DNA from: Rhipicephalus microplus
Lineage: Eukaryota; Arthropoda; Arachnida; Ixodida; Ixodidae
Direction: 5' to 3'
Assembly (NCBI RefSeq): GCF_043290135.1
Contig: NC_134701.1
Coordinates: 204,367,601 to 204,431,600 of the forward strand
DNA: 64,000 bases
This document shows, one piece after another, positions 33,540 to 45,429 of the stretch (positions within the stretch are counted from its first letter, which is position 1; every line of letters starts with the position of its first letter). Made by a program: the position numbers and the translations under genes. The notes below the pieces were generated by a model. The model did not search any database. It worked only from the letters and a program-made list of their open reading frames with translations, and was not told the DNA's origin.

Positions 33540-34695
33540 AATGGCCGCGAGTACGCTATGAGCGTGGTATGTTATCATGTTCTTACATTACGCACCTGTC
33601 AGGATTATCATGTTTGCACCTGTAATATATTTCCTCATCCATTGACGTCACGCAACACCAAACTTGGTATATGTGAAGCTAACAAAACAGCTGCCAGCGC
33701 ATCACGAATATACTCCGCGCGCACACGCTGGGCACAGCCACGCTACGTTGGCAAAAAGCAAGCACTCTGTATATAGTCTGACGCCAGTCGCGACCAGCGT
33801 CCGTTGGCGCGGCCCGACGGCAACCGGCGTGAAATCCAACATGCTGCATTTCGCACCGATGCTATGGAGTAACATTACTCCATGCCGATGCGTTACCCCG
33901 ACAACACTGCGTCCCTCTCTTTTCGTGACGGAGGGACACCGGATGTGCTGAAACACGCATGCGTGATAGCAATGCAGCGCGACGCGCACCTGTGATTTGA
34001 TGGCAGGACCGGCGCTGGCATGGCAATGCTGGCGTGACGTGACGGAAGGAATGCCGGCGAGCCCGCGCACCGCGTCATGTCGAAATGTACTGGCGCCTTG
34101 ACTGTAGCATGTTGTCATATTCTCAGATGACACGTATCTCATGATAATTACGTTTGCACCAGTCGCATACTTTCGTCATCCATTGGCGTCACGTATTACC
34201 AAATATGGCTCATGTGAAACTACTGAAACAACCGTGAGCACATCATGAGTGTGGAATGTAATCATGTTGCTACATGACACGCAAGCCATGATTATCCTGT
34301 TTGGATGTGTCATTTACCTATGTCGTCCGTCCACGTCGCCAAATACTGAGTTTGGTACATGTGAAGTTAGCAAAACGGCCGCGAGCACATCATGAGTGTA
34401 GCATCTGGTCATGTTGTTACATGACACGTATCTCAAGTTTATCATGTTTGCACCAGTATCATACCTGCGTCATCTATTCACGTACTTTAATACAAAATTT
34501 GGTATATGTGACGTTAGCGAAACGGCCGTGAGCGAATCATGAGCGTGGCATGTAGTCATGTTGTTACATGGCACGCATATCATGATTTTCAAGTTAGGGT
34601 CTATCGCTTGTGTTCGCCATGCAATCATGTCATACCATACCAGTTTTGCAACATGCAATGTGAACGAAACTACCGCAAGAGCTGCAGGATCATGA
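33540..34695. repeat. ~147-bp tandem satellite array
   Basis: The phase mark CCGYGAGCACATCATGAG recurs at about 33545, 33693, (34085), 34232, 34379, 34526 and 34674, giving a 147-148-bp period. Each unit holds an ATCATGTTGTTACATGACACG block, a TATCATG-TTTGCACC block and CCAAATTTGGTATATGTGA. Units differ by roughly 15-25 percent. A GC-rich block of about 390 bp interrupts the array after the first full unit. The reverse-complement units occur at 54590-55230. Confidence 0.85.
33700..34090. repeat. GC-rich block inserted in the satellite array
   Basis: CpG-rich sequence unlike the flanking satellite. It contains a perfect hairpin ATGGAGTAA-CA-TTACTCCAT (33864-33883) and several CGTCC/GGACG words. 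A 146-codon minus-strand frame (33702-34142) crosses it but also reads through satellite units, so it is not a gene. It may be another tick repeat. Confidence 0.6.
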
Positions 34696-34709
34696 AATGT
34701 AAATCATGA

Positions 34710-34949
34710 TTGATTGATATGTGGGCTTTAACGTCCCAAAACCACCATCTGGTTATGAGAGACGCAGTAGTGGAGGGCTTCAGATATTTTGATCACCTTT
34801 GGTTATTTAACGTGCACACAAATCTGAGCACAAGGGCCTACAACATTTCCGCCTCCATCGGAAATGCAGCCATCGCAGCCGGGATTCGATCCCGAGAACT
34901 GCGGGTCAGCAGCCGAGTACCTTAGCCACTAGACCACCGCGGTGGGGCA
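34710..34949 (-). mobile_element. Ruka-type SINE, full-length
   Basis: Reverse orientation with a TTGATTGATATG tail on the left and a tRNA-like head on the right (CGGGATTCGATCCC and TTAGCCACTAGACCACCG). It is flanked by a perfect 15-bp target-site duplication AAATGTAAATCATGA at 34695-34709 and 34950-34964. The target lies in a 147-bp satellite unit, so this insertion is younger than the array. Confidence 0.97.
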
Positions 34950-35101
34950 AAATGTAAATCATGAGAATAATGACATACATGTCATAATTTTTATTTTATG
35001 ACTACTCAAGTATGTTCTTCATGCAGTCATGTTATGGCATATCAAATTTGGTATCGATATCATTATCGAAACGGCCAGGATAGCTAAAAGCCATAGGTGG
35101 C

Positions 35102-35190
<89 letters not shown>
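35102..35190. repeat. (TAGA)n microsatellite
   Basis: About 22 perfect tetranucleotide units, directly between satellite-derived sequence and the GCTCAAAGTCGCCG block of the composite element's terminus. Confidence 0.98.
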
Positions 35191-35191
<1 letters not shown>

Positions 35192-35261
35192 CGCTCAAAG
35201 TCGCCGAATTTTGCTAAGAAATGCTTCGCATTTAAAAGAAGAGTAGGGAACCAATTTTCCC

Positions 35262-36328
35262 AATATCAAAGAATATGACACATACAACCTGAATTATTCG
35301 GGTTTGGAACACTGGGCTGTCTGAACGGCTCCGAAAATCAAGTTATAGTTATTATACTAGTGACAGTTTTATTTTTTTTGTCCCTCTCTGAATTTTGTCT
35401 TTTTTGTATTTTAATAATGTCTTCTTTCTACATTTTTTGCAAGCCATACTGCAGTTACCGTCTATTGGATACTAATTGTTTTCTTGGCCAATACTCCAAA
35501 GTGGGTGTGTGCCATAACTTCTAGGCTACAAAAAAACAAGTCGTCTGAAGCGAATCCATAAAAGGACTGGTGAGTTCTTTTTTTTTTTGTACCTAATGAG
35601 AAATGAAAAAAGGACAATTTATTTTTATTTTTTGTTGTCAGCTATGCAGAGCGGTACACAGCAGTATTTTGTACTGAGGCATGCAAATAATGGGGTTTCA
35701 TTAGCTTGAAAAAGAAAATAAAACGCGAAAGCCCATATCAGACTGTAATGACTTGACCTTCAAAAGAATTTCATATAACGATTACACCTCAGTTATTCAA
35801 TAAATTCTATTATTTCTTTTCTTCCACTTTTTTTTTTAAATTGTGCCAAAATAATCCCGCCAAATAAGAACAAAGTAATCCTATTTCGCTTGTCTGAATA
35901 ATCTTAAGGTATAGACTTACATTAACAGCCGGATTCTTGGCCGATTTCGTGTTTCGTGGCTCTCACCCCCCCCCCTCTCCCTTTGGGGGTTAGAGCCACG
36001 AAACAAGGATCAAGCAAGGAAACCGGTAGCACGGCCTGACAGAGCCCGGTGAAAACAGCGCGCCCCTATGTTCGTGTTACTTTTCATCCTCCCTGCATCC
36101 GTGAACCCGTCAACAAGCACCACTGCAGATCAACTCGCATGAAAACACTAATTTGCGAGCTTCCTAATATGTTCGGCTGTTCAGCGCCAGCATTTCGTAG
36201 TCTTCTCCCGCAGCGCCACCACGCGGCAGCGGCGAGCGGAGAAGGAGCGCGTGCTCGATGGCCAGAAGAGAGCGTTCGTCCGGGCACTCAAAAAAAAAAA
36301 AAAAGGAGAGGAGTAGTGGAGGCGCTGG
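35262..36328 (-). repeat. Dispersed repeat, arm 2 of the long inverted pair
   Basis: The reverse complement aligns with 27490-28510. The site of the Ruka insertion in arm 1 is intact here (36072-36092, GTTACTTTTCATCCT on +). About 300 bp between the homologous blocks at about 35730 and 36030 has no counterpart in arm 1 and includes a strong hairpin (35951-36004). The left edge abuts the terminal hairpin of the composite element at 35236. Confidence 0.85.
35951..36004. repeat. 13-bp-arm hairpin with C-rich loop
   Basis: GTTTCGTGGCTCT (35951-35963) pairs exactly with AGAGCCACGAAAC (35992-36004). The loop contains a C10 run and CTTTGGGGG, able to form an inner C/G stem. It lies in the ~300-bp segment absent from the homologous arm 1, so it may belong to a small inserted fold-back element. 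Confidence 0.9.
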
Positions 36329-36339
36329 TAATGCTAACT

Positions 36340-38440
36340 TGAAACGGTCAGCATCAAACTGCCGTTAGCGTACCCCACCAGAATGCGAGGAAGAACATAA
36401 ATCTGAGGCCACGGATATCGCAGTTCAGGCGACGTTCTTGCTTTTTTTTTTTAAATCTTGTCTCGGTCTCCCTTTTGAAGTAAGTCTTTTTGTTCCACTT
36501 ATCTACATTACCTTGATTTCTTATTCTGGGCAATGACATGTCCGCTGCTACTTGAGAACAGGATACCAATTCAACTGAACCAGATCAAGTCGACGAAGTG
36601 GTTGAAATCTAATTTTGCTCGACGTTTCCTTCGGCGGCAGAAAAAGTGCGCAGTCTCTCCTGAAGTTTTTTTTTTTTTAATTGCAAAAGATTTTTCGGAC
36701 CAAGGATGACATCACGGACATTATGATACGCGGGCTGGCAGCCCCATTTGACTCCGGCTTTGTTCTTGAAACTTCTTTTCTGCATTTTATGTCAGATAGC
36801 TTTTTGCATATAATCGATTTTGTGTCCAAGGTATGATTTATTCATCTCAGCGATGTTGTTGAACAGAAAGTAAAAATGAAAAAGAACTGAAAATTAAAAT
36901 GCAGAGATGCCAACTGCGTACTAGTAAGTGCGTGCAAAGTAATCGTAGTTTTTTTGTCTTAAATGGTTTTATTTTTGAGATTGCGCTTGCTCATTTTGTT
37001 TTGTCTTCTTGGTGTATTTTCTCGCAGCACATGCGAACCAATTTGGACTTCAACCAAGCGAAAATGTTTGACCAGGTCTTGAACAAGGTCTAAGTTTTGT
37101 TCGCATGCGAGACCTTCATCACATTATGCCTCGATAATGCTGTATTGAGGGTGGTATGCTGATAATGAACAGATTCGATCAGCCATATATTATGACAGGA
37201 AACGCCCAACTGATTAGGTTTTTGCGGTACGTCATGACAAGATCAATATTCAAGCTACAAAACACACATCCGATCTCCATTCTCAATTGAGATAAATTCC
37301 GAAAATCTTGGTAGAAGTTGTAGTAATGATCAGAATAAAATAGAAAAAGAAAGAAATATCTGTACACAAGACAATAAAAAAAACATGCTTGACGCATCCT
37401 TCAAGGGAACCCGCATAACACGAAAGTGAACAGTGTCTTGACAGGTGTATAGTTCATAGTATATGATTCGTTGATTTATGAAAGCTTTCAGAATGACCAT
37501 TGGTGTTTAACACATAAATCAACGTTCGACGCAGATGCGCCTATGTTGACAGCTAATCGCACGTTTCTAACATGAAGATTATTACTGAAGGTCAAAATTG
37601 AACCCTTCTTTTAGTTGAAGTAGTTAGGAAACACGTCAAAACAGCGTATGCTGAATATCGCGCAAAGATGTCGTATAGAAGCCGGTAACACAGGTACTCG
37701 ATACGCACTCATTCAAAGCTTCGTCGACTGAGAAACGCTGAGAAAAGGGTGAAAAAGTGCACACCGCTGTAATTGGGTAACCTTCGCCTTTTCTCATCTG
37801 TGTCTCTCAGGGTGCTCCAGGAATGCGAGAGGCAGAGTTTCTAGCTTGAGCCGTGGATGCGGGAATACATCGCGCTTTTTCAAGGGGTGTGTCTCGTTGC
37901 ACAGAAAGATGAAGCTTCTCTCGGCTCTCGTTAGAGCCGTAATAAAGTACTCCACTGATTTTATGCAGTCACCTCTCCCACCGGCCGAGGTCACTGTAAA
38001 AGAAAGAGGGTATCAGATCTACAAGGCACGCATGTGAATGCTCTTCCATGAGCGTCGGCAGTGCGTAGAGCTCCCAGCAACTGCTGTCGCATATTTAGAA
38101 GTCATGCGTTTTCTTCCAAAGTCATCCAAATGAGTGAAACTTGTTCGTCCGTTGCATCTTCATCATTTGTTGAAGCGCGTTTTACTGACGTCATAATGGT
38201 GACGGAGATATCTGAGAAATCCTGGTGGACCCCGGCTAAAACATATTACAGGTAAAATATGTCAGCGGTAGCATCACATATGGAACAGAAACCTATGTAA
38301 AAAACATATAATTCTGATTTCAATTAGTTCCCCTGAGTTGCATAATTATTTGTAACGCTAATCTCCTCTGCAATCAATTCCGACTTGTCTATGTAAAGCG
38401 GGTTTGCTCAGTCTGTTTGTGTTAGTCCAAGTATATTACA
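36340..38440. other. No gene recognised
   Basis: AT-rich filler with T-runs; no coding or repeat structure recognised. Confidence 0.6.
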
Positions 38441-38456
38441 CGGCTAAAGAGCAACC

Positions 38457-38701
38457 GCCCCGTCCCGGTGGTCTAGTGGCTAAGGTACTCGGCTGCTGGC
38501 CCACATGTCGCGGGATCAAATCCCGGCAGCGGCGGCTGCATTTCCGATGGAGGCGGAAATGTTGTAGGCCCCTGTGCTCAGATTTAGGTGCACGTCAAAG
38601 AACCCCAGGTGGTCGAAATTTCCGGAGCCCTCCACTACGGCGTCTCTTATAATCATATGTTGGTTTTGGGACGTTAAGCCCCACATATAAATGAATCAAT
38701 C
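38457..38701 (+). mobile_element. Ruka-type SINE, full-length
   Basis: The head GGTGGTCTAGTGGCTAAGGT and CGCGGGATCAAATCCCGGC (A and B box regions) is followed by the Ruka body and an AAATGAATCAATCA tail. The flanks AAAGAGCAACC (38446-38456) and AAAAAGCGACC (38702-38712) are an imperfect target-site duplication (9 of 11), suggesting an older insertion than those at 27724 and 34710. Confidence 0.95.
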
Positions 38702-39084
38702 AAAAAGCGACCACTTCGAAAACAGCATGGTTTATTGAGCCAAAGTTGCGGCATTAATTCAGAGACGTCACTGGCGTCCGTTCTTGCGCGCATCGACAAC
38801 AGCCAAATGTCTGTGGACACCATTTTGTGAAGGGCCCGAGAGAAGACATTACAGCGGAAGGCGACAAAAGCTCTGTTGAAATCCCTACGCGACACGGACT
38901 TGAACAAGCGACTGTAACAGCAATGTCACACACCGCGAAAGACAAGACTGGACTATGACTGAGTGTGCGCACGTGTGCTGCCGAATGTGCTGTGTTTATC
39001 TCTCTTCCCTCTCTGCTCTCTATCTTTCATATCCCCCACCCGCTCCCTTGCGCAGGGTAGCAAACCGGCTGCCTATAGACTGGT

Positions 39085-39330
39085 TAACCTCACTCGATGA
39101 CCGGCCATTTAATGAAGCAAACATCTTAGGAGCCTGGTCGCGCAGCACATCAGCACAGAAAGCCACACGAGCCCTCCTGAGATACTTGACAGCAACTTCA
39201 TTGAGGGACCACCTGTGAAACTCGGCAGCAGACTGGGCGCATAGTCTAGTTAACTTCCCTACCTTTCCTACATTTCTTCTCTCTCCCCTCTCTCTCTCTC
39301 CCTACCATTCTTTTTCACCTATTTTCCTTC
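39085..39330 (+). mobile_element. LINE 3'-terminal fragment with CT-rich tail
   Basis: The plus-strand frame ends with RPFNEANILGAWSRSTSAQK, then ATRALLRYLTATSLRDHL and a stop at 39218. The block LGxWxxxTSAQKATRALLRYL is the style of a tick LINE C-terminus. A short 3' UTR and a (CT)n-rich stretch (39280-39302) follow. Residues before about 39085 in that frame are not recognisable as LINE. Confidence 0.55.
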
Positions 39331-39339
39331 CTTCGTTCC

Positions 39340-42300
39340 TTAACCATGAGCTAGCCCTCCGTGTTCATAAGTTACCGCTAGGCTAGTTTCACGGATTTCA
39401 CTCGAGTATCGTTCGGCGGGATTCTCCCACCTACGATAACGGTTTGGTGTACTTACCATTACGCATTTCAGAAAACCTCGTGCGCAAGCCGTTCATTAGC
39501 TAAAGTACACAACAACCGTGTCTCGGTGCCGTCGACAAAGCTTCCGCTCTCCCACGCATCCGTCCCGAAGCAGCGACTGAAAAGTGCAGTCACGCGAGTG
39601 TTTCCGCAGCCGCTCGGTGTTTGGCATGGCGATGCCTCAATCTCACCCTTCGTCGTTAACTTCTAACTCGACGGTTAAAAAAGGAACTTCTCGGAGCAGG
39701 CTCGTACGCACACGATTTGTTCTGAAAGCGGCTGGATATATCTTGAGAGAAAGATTTTGGCTCCGATGGGCACGAGTATGTACGTGCCTTTTTGACTGAA
39801 ACTTAGCAAGTCCTTTGTTCTTCCGTGCGCCTTATTAGTTTGCCGGTGGCTTCAAAAGGCAACCCTGCCAGTATGGGATTCAAACAATATCGAGCAGCAT
39901 TTATAACATAAGTCGAAGTTTGTTCTGGAAACAAACTGCGCTAAGTTATGCTATCATAACAATTATTTTTCAGGTTGCTAGGTAGCACAGAACTGGAGAA
40001 GACTCGAAAAAAAATTCAGACAAACGAAGACTGTACGAATCTTCATTGGCCCTTCTCTCTCTTGTTGCAATGCAAATGCAATTTAAGTAAATGAGAAATG
40101 ATGCCTACTAGCATTGCCGTTTCAGCTGAGATCGTATAAAAATAAAAGATTGTTAATTTTTGCTACGTCTAAGAAGACGCGTTTGCGCATGAAGGAGGTG
40201 GTCTTTCTCTTGTGAAACAGCGTGTCCCGCTTTCCTAGTTCGAACCTCTACAAAGATAAATGGCTTTCTAGGCACTTAATCTTCGTATTCCGGAGAAGTT
40301 AATGCTGTGTTACGCTTCGCAGCCTTCAGCTAAGCCCTGTAACGCGTAAAAAAAAGTGCACCACGGTTTACGTTATACAGACGTTGAAAAGTTAGATAAA
40401 AAGAAGCTTTTCCGGGATATATTTCTTGCTGCTTGACTTTGTCTTATGTCATACATTAGAGAGACGGGATTAAAAGTAGACATAGGCTTGCGCCTCTCTG
40501 AATTATTCTTTGCGCGTTTGTACGTTTGTCACTGCTTGTTCTGAGCAGTAGTGCACGAATATTATTTTAAAAGCTTTAATGTTGCGCAAAAGACAACTGG
40601 ACTCGAGAAGACACATATAAGCACTGGAAGGCATTCTTGTGTCCACGCATCGTTTTGTGCTACATAAAGGCCTTTCATCTGAATGACAAGCCCACATTGC
40701 AACTCCCGTGGAACGCTAAAAGACACATAAAGATGAGTTGATGTACCCAATAAAACACACTCAACTGCCCTATTAGCTGGAACATTTTGGAAAGAAAAAC
40801 ATGGGCTTATAGAAGTTGTTGAGTTTTTATTGTACGTTTACATTACAGTGCTTACAAAATAAATTGACATTTGGCAGTTATAGCATCATGAATGCATCCA
40901 CGTTAACGCTTACTGATAGATCTCCATCCTGACGCCTAACGTCTATGATAAGTGAATAAGCAAGCCCTTGCAGTCATTGATGTTCGTGATAGCTCTAGTA
41001 GTTAGTGGTTAGAGTGGAATCGAAGAAACCGCTGTGACAGCCAGAAGAGCGTCACTGATTGGATACCGAACTTCTGAATGAAACGGTCTATTTTCTGAAT
41101 GTTAATGAGCACCACTGTTCATCTAGAGGGAAATGGAACGTGCGTCATGTCTTTTGTGTAGATGGGCCCCAAATTTTTACGGGGCGAGATTCAGAGGGGA
41201 ACGCCGAATAGTGGACAGGTGAAGCAGGAGCGTCGCTGACCTATTTTTGGTCGTAGTGGGTGTTATGAATGAGAGTGGCACTTGGGTTAAGGTCACCACA
41301 TGGCGGTGTGTTCAGGCGTTGACAATACTGCACTTCTATTGGAAACACGCCGAATCGGACAGGCGCGTGAAAAACACGCGCAAAAAAAAGAGCTAATAGT
41401 GAATGTCAGTTATGTTGGGTTACTTTAGCAAGAGCACTGTGAGATGGCAGTGTTAAATATACATGGCGCGTTTGTGAAGCCCTCACTATGCGTTGACTTA
41501 GCGCGGTGATGGTGTGACCGGTACTGTTGTCGCAGAACGAGAAGCGATGGATTTGACTACCATTACCGGAACGTTTTTGACACAGTGTTTTATGTCCGGG
41601 TCCACGAAAATTTTGTTGACGTATTTCCGTCAAATACAGGACGTTAAAAAAATTCGGCAGATCCTAAGTTCATTGGAAATCAATGTTATGCGTTCATGCT
41701 GATGAAAGGTGACCGGGTTATAATATTAGTCAGTGAAGTGAAAGAAAAATAATTATCAAAAAAGTCACCTTACCGAGAATCTAACCTCTGACACTTGGGC
41801 CCACGATGGGGAGCGCCCGACATTCCATTGACGCCCGACGCTATACTGACACTCAACTGGCACCCAACCACTGCCGGACTAAAAAAAAGGCACGTCCAGG
41901 CGGAATGCTCGCGCACCTTTCCAGTCCAGCCGCGACACAAAAAATGTACCTTGTTTATGTCCCACACTCCGCTGGCGGGGCGAGGCGACACCAACGTGTG
42001 TGAGCAGGCAAAACAAGTAATGCACCTTAACAGTTACTAGCACCGATAGAGAATGATCCCTTGATAACACATTTAGAGCCCCCTGCGCTGGCACGCAATT
42101 TTAGAAGTCATGGTTAGAGCGTCTAGATAGCAGCAAAAACACTGGCCGTGCTAGCATCGAAGAGTTGTCTTAAACTCAGGTACGTCTTTTGCCTTTGGCT
42201 TTTATTTAGTGAGTGGCGGCTCACCGTTGGAGTAGTCCCGATTCCACATTCACCAACAGTGCTTCGCCGCCGGCTACTTCGAGATCGATGGTGCGAACTA

Positions 42301-45265
42301 AAAGAATTAAAGTTTCTCTCTCTCTCTTCTCTTTAGGAATAATGAAACTGCTGCTCAGTGGGGCAGAAAGGCAATGGTGGACGAAATTCGTGCCTTTGTG
42401 GAGATTGATAAAGACAGGTGTGAACTGGAACACCAGCATGCACTCATGGCTTATTAAGCTGCCAATCTGTTTACTGTGCTCTTGACGTGTAGTGTGGTAT
42501 AGTATGCATGAGCACAGGCATATATTACGTATTACTTGGGAGCACACGCAGTGCCCTTTCTCTCCTAATTGACAACGCTCTGAAGAAGTTAAGGCTTAGT
42601 ACCACTGTTTACTTCGTGCTTGTTGATGCCATCTTCATGCGGGATTCCCGATATGCTTTGTCTGTGTGCCTATCAACTTCAGCCAGCAGCCCCAATAGGG
42701 AAATTTTTTCATGGTCGTTAGCCATCGCAAAGGACATATGCCGCTAGGCGTCAACGTGGGTACATCCACGTACAATGGGGCTGTTTTCGGCAAGATAGCG
42801 CACTAGGTGGCAGCACCATACACGCTCAAGTGTGGATAGGCAGTGGGTGGCGCGTTTACAAATACACGCAGCGGCACTTCGTTGCGTGCAGTCTGAGCCG
42901 ATTGTCTGTGAATAAAATGCGTTGACTTCAGTTTACTGTTATTATTTACGCTCTTCTGTACTGAATCGGTGCACGGCACTTATGCAACATTAACATTGTC
43001 CTCGAGTAAAGCGTATTCTGTTTTTCATAGGGATGCTCGCCCTGGGTGACTCTCTTCACGCTTTCGCACTAAACCACGCCTTTGCTTGGTTGTTTGTACG
43101 TGGATAGCTTGTGTTCCACCTGCTACGCACTGCTGTAGCGCGACTGAACTACTTATGTATATCTTTGTCATCTCCGTACTACGAAAGAAAAATAAGAAGA
43201 AAGAGAGACCGTAGAAAGCCCGCATACCATTCACACCTCATACGCATATGCTTTTTTTCTCTCATTCAGTTCACCATGAAATGTGGAACAGCCGATAAGC
43301 CTAGTCAGAAAAGCTTAGTGGCTGACGGCGCTTTGCGCTACACTGTGTTGACCACGTGTACGCACATGTTCTTGCACCAGTAAAAATCTTACATAAGAGA
43401 TCAGCAGAAAGTTTTCATCGACGAATTACGCGCATAACGGTGCTACAACAAAAGCCTGGGTAATGGGACAAGCATGTTTTTTTTTTCAGACAAAAAAAAT
43501 TACCACTGCCTTCCGTCGGTCTCCAGCAATGCCACACAAATGCTGAAAATAATGTAAAAAAACAAAACTTTCAGTGAAATTTTATGACATTACATATAAG
43601 GCATGTCGTCTGAATTAATTTTTTACGTCTGCGCTAATCTAAACACACGATTGCGCACGGTACCTCTGTTTTAAGTACAGTGTAAGTACCGAAGTCTCAC
43701 AGTTCATGTGATAGTAATATTTACATATAAATATAGGAATATTTCTATGTAGTGATACCATGGCCAGATAAACACAACTAAGGCGCCTCGCATTATCGAT
43801 AAACTACAGTGCCGTAATTGTACACCTACCAACAGCGTGCAAGCGCATGACTTAGAGCCTGTGTGTTTTTTTTTTACAATCTAGTCACCATAAAACGTTG
43901 CATTCAAACAACATTTAGTTATCCTCATGTTTGGGAGGCTGCGAAGAGCATTTTACGATGTGCCTGAAACAGAAAGCAGCACGCACTCTAGGGTTATTAT
44001 GATGAATGGGGGCTACGGAGACAATAAACAGCACTCTGAAAAGTTAACTTTGCCGATCTTATTACAATGCATTAGCAGCCGAGCAAGACCAAATGCTTTC
44101 GTACGTCGTTTCAGGCATACGTACAAACAGTTACACTCGCGCTAACATGACCGGACAAACCACACTTTGAGAACGCGCATGATGTGCGCGCACATAGAAA
44201 CATGACGTGGCTATAGACGACTCAAGGAGCAATCCACACTTCACCGTTTCGGCCAGTTGCCGCCAGGTGGCGACTCTGCTCGATGTCGTGGCCAATAGCT
44301 TTCAAATGACAACAGAGATTCCACCAACTGTCCTTACTACACCATTAGCAGTACTTCTGTGAAAACACTATTCACTTTCGTGCTAACCGATTCCTATGAA
44401 TGAGGGATCAGCCATACATCATTCTTATTTTCGTATAATTTTCTCAAGTGTGCTTAACTGATATCATTTCCATGAGGAAAATACCGCACTAAAGTCTTAG
44501 CGAACCCCGATATAAATAGCTTTCGCGTTAAAAGTTCCTCAAGCTTCTTTTTGATAGTTGAACACGAAAGCACTATATGCAAGCACTCGCACACTCACTC
44601 GACATACCGATAGTAAGCGTGAAGCTTCGCTCCCTCTTCAACAGCACTGCTAAGAAATCATTGTTTTCTGAGTGAAAAGTACGAGGGAGTATCACGTTCT
44701 GGTACAGTGTCGGAGTAAGCTATAGGCACTCACTGCGCTTCTGTTTTCGTGGTGTTCGCACGCGCTGATTTTCCTTACACCGCGCATGCACACCCACATA
44801 CAGCAGAGATGCTTTCAGGCACTGCAGTGAAAGCCAATGCGAATGCACAGAATCCACCACAAGCGTTTCGCGAGCCCAGGGCCGAGAAGCACCGTCTACA
44901 CATCTGAATTCCAGTTTTATTTTTTTAATTATTGATGAACCTTGTACGCGTAAAGAATTGAGAGCACTAATGTCCGTGTTATGAGTAAAATGAGATGCTC
45001 TCTCCAAGTTCATGTAAAAAAATAAACATCCGCTTGCTGTTGTCACAACATTTCTATAGAGGGAACGGCAGGAAAACCACGGCGCGTCAACGCAATGCTT
45101 TCAAGCGATGATACAACCTCCCCGCACGCCCGTGTCTTGGAGGCGGCAAGAGCAAGAGTAAAACGTGATAGTCTTATCATGTCGTGTTCTTGTGACCTTC
45201 AAAATCCCTCTCTTGTCACGGTACTCACTGAAGGCCTAAACAGCACCGCAGGTAAAGCCGAAAGC
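39340..45265. other. No gene recognised
   Basis: About 6 kb without a recognisable gene, SINE or LINE. Short frames (up to 108 codons at 42221-42547 -, 108 codons at 44720-45046 -) show no motif. A possible polyadenylation-type AATAAAATG with a small upstream hairpin (CGTGGGTACATCCACG) near 42760-42920 could be an LTR or terminator relic, not supported further. Confidence 0.5.
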
Positions 45266-45270
45266 TGAAT

Positions 45271-45420
45271 GGATTGATTGATTGATTGATTGATTGATGC
45301 GACTTTTTTTGAAAAAAAAAGACGTCACGGGGAATGTGGTGTAGTCCTCGACGTCCGGGGCGACATCTCTTGGCGGGCCCGGTCCACCAGCATGAACTGG
45401 TCGTTCGAGCCTTGAAAGAA
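45271..45420 (-). mobile_element. LINE 3'-end fragment with (TCAA)n tail
   Basis: On the minus strand the frame reads SNDQFMLVDRARQEM before a stop. It resembles the common LINE ending in which a short DQL-x-LVDRAR segment closes the protein, as at 11813 and 49740. The 3' end is a (TCAA)n tract (45271-45298 on +). Fewer than 40 codons are recognisable. Confidence 0.5.
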
Positions 45421-45429
45421 CGCCCTTCG

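Larger units (their letters stand above)
33455..35240 (-). mobile_element. Composite hairpin/GATA/147-bp-satellite element (family 2, copy A)
   Basis: Read on the minus strand, it starts TTTAAATGCGAAGCATTTC (AAATGC-GAA-GCATTT hairpin, 35215-35236), then GCGACTTTGAGCG, then a (TATC)n microsatellite (35102-35190), then several ~147-bp tandem units down to about 33540. Beyond them is a perfect 12-bp-arm hairpin (33459-33490). Two insertions sit inside: a GC-rich block at about 33700-34090 and a Ruka at 34710-34949. The same architecture occurs inverted at 54376-55260. It resembles the DINE-1/HINE plan of terminal block, microsatellite, core tandem repeats and hairpin. The class is inferred. Confidence 0.65.

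Noticed and set aside
33702..34142. 146-codon minus-strand frame
   Set aside because: It crosses the boundary between satellite units and the GC-rich insert, so it cannot be one gene.
42720..42930. Possible LTR with AATAAA
   Set aside because: No TG...CA ends, primer site or second copy could be shown.
44615..44640. GGAGCGAAGCTTCACG (minus) as a further hairpin start
   Set aside because: It has the GCGAAGC core but not the T-rich flank plus A, and no family body follows.
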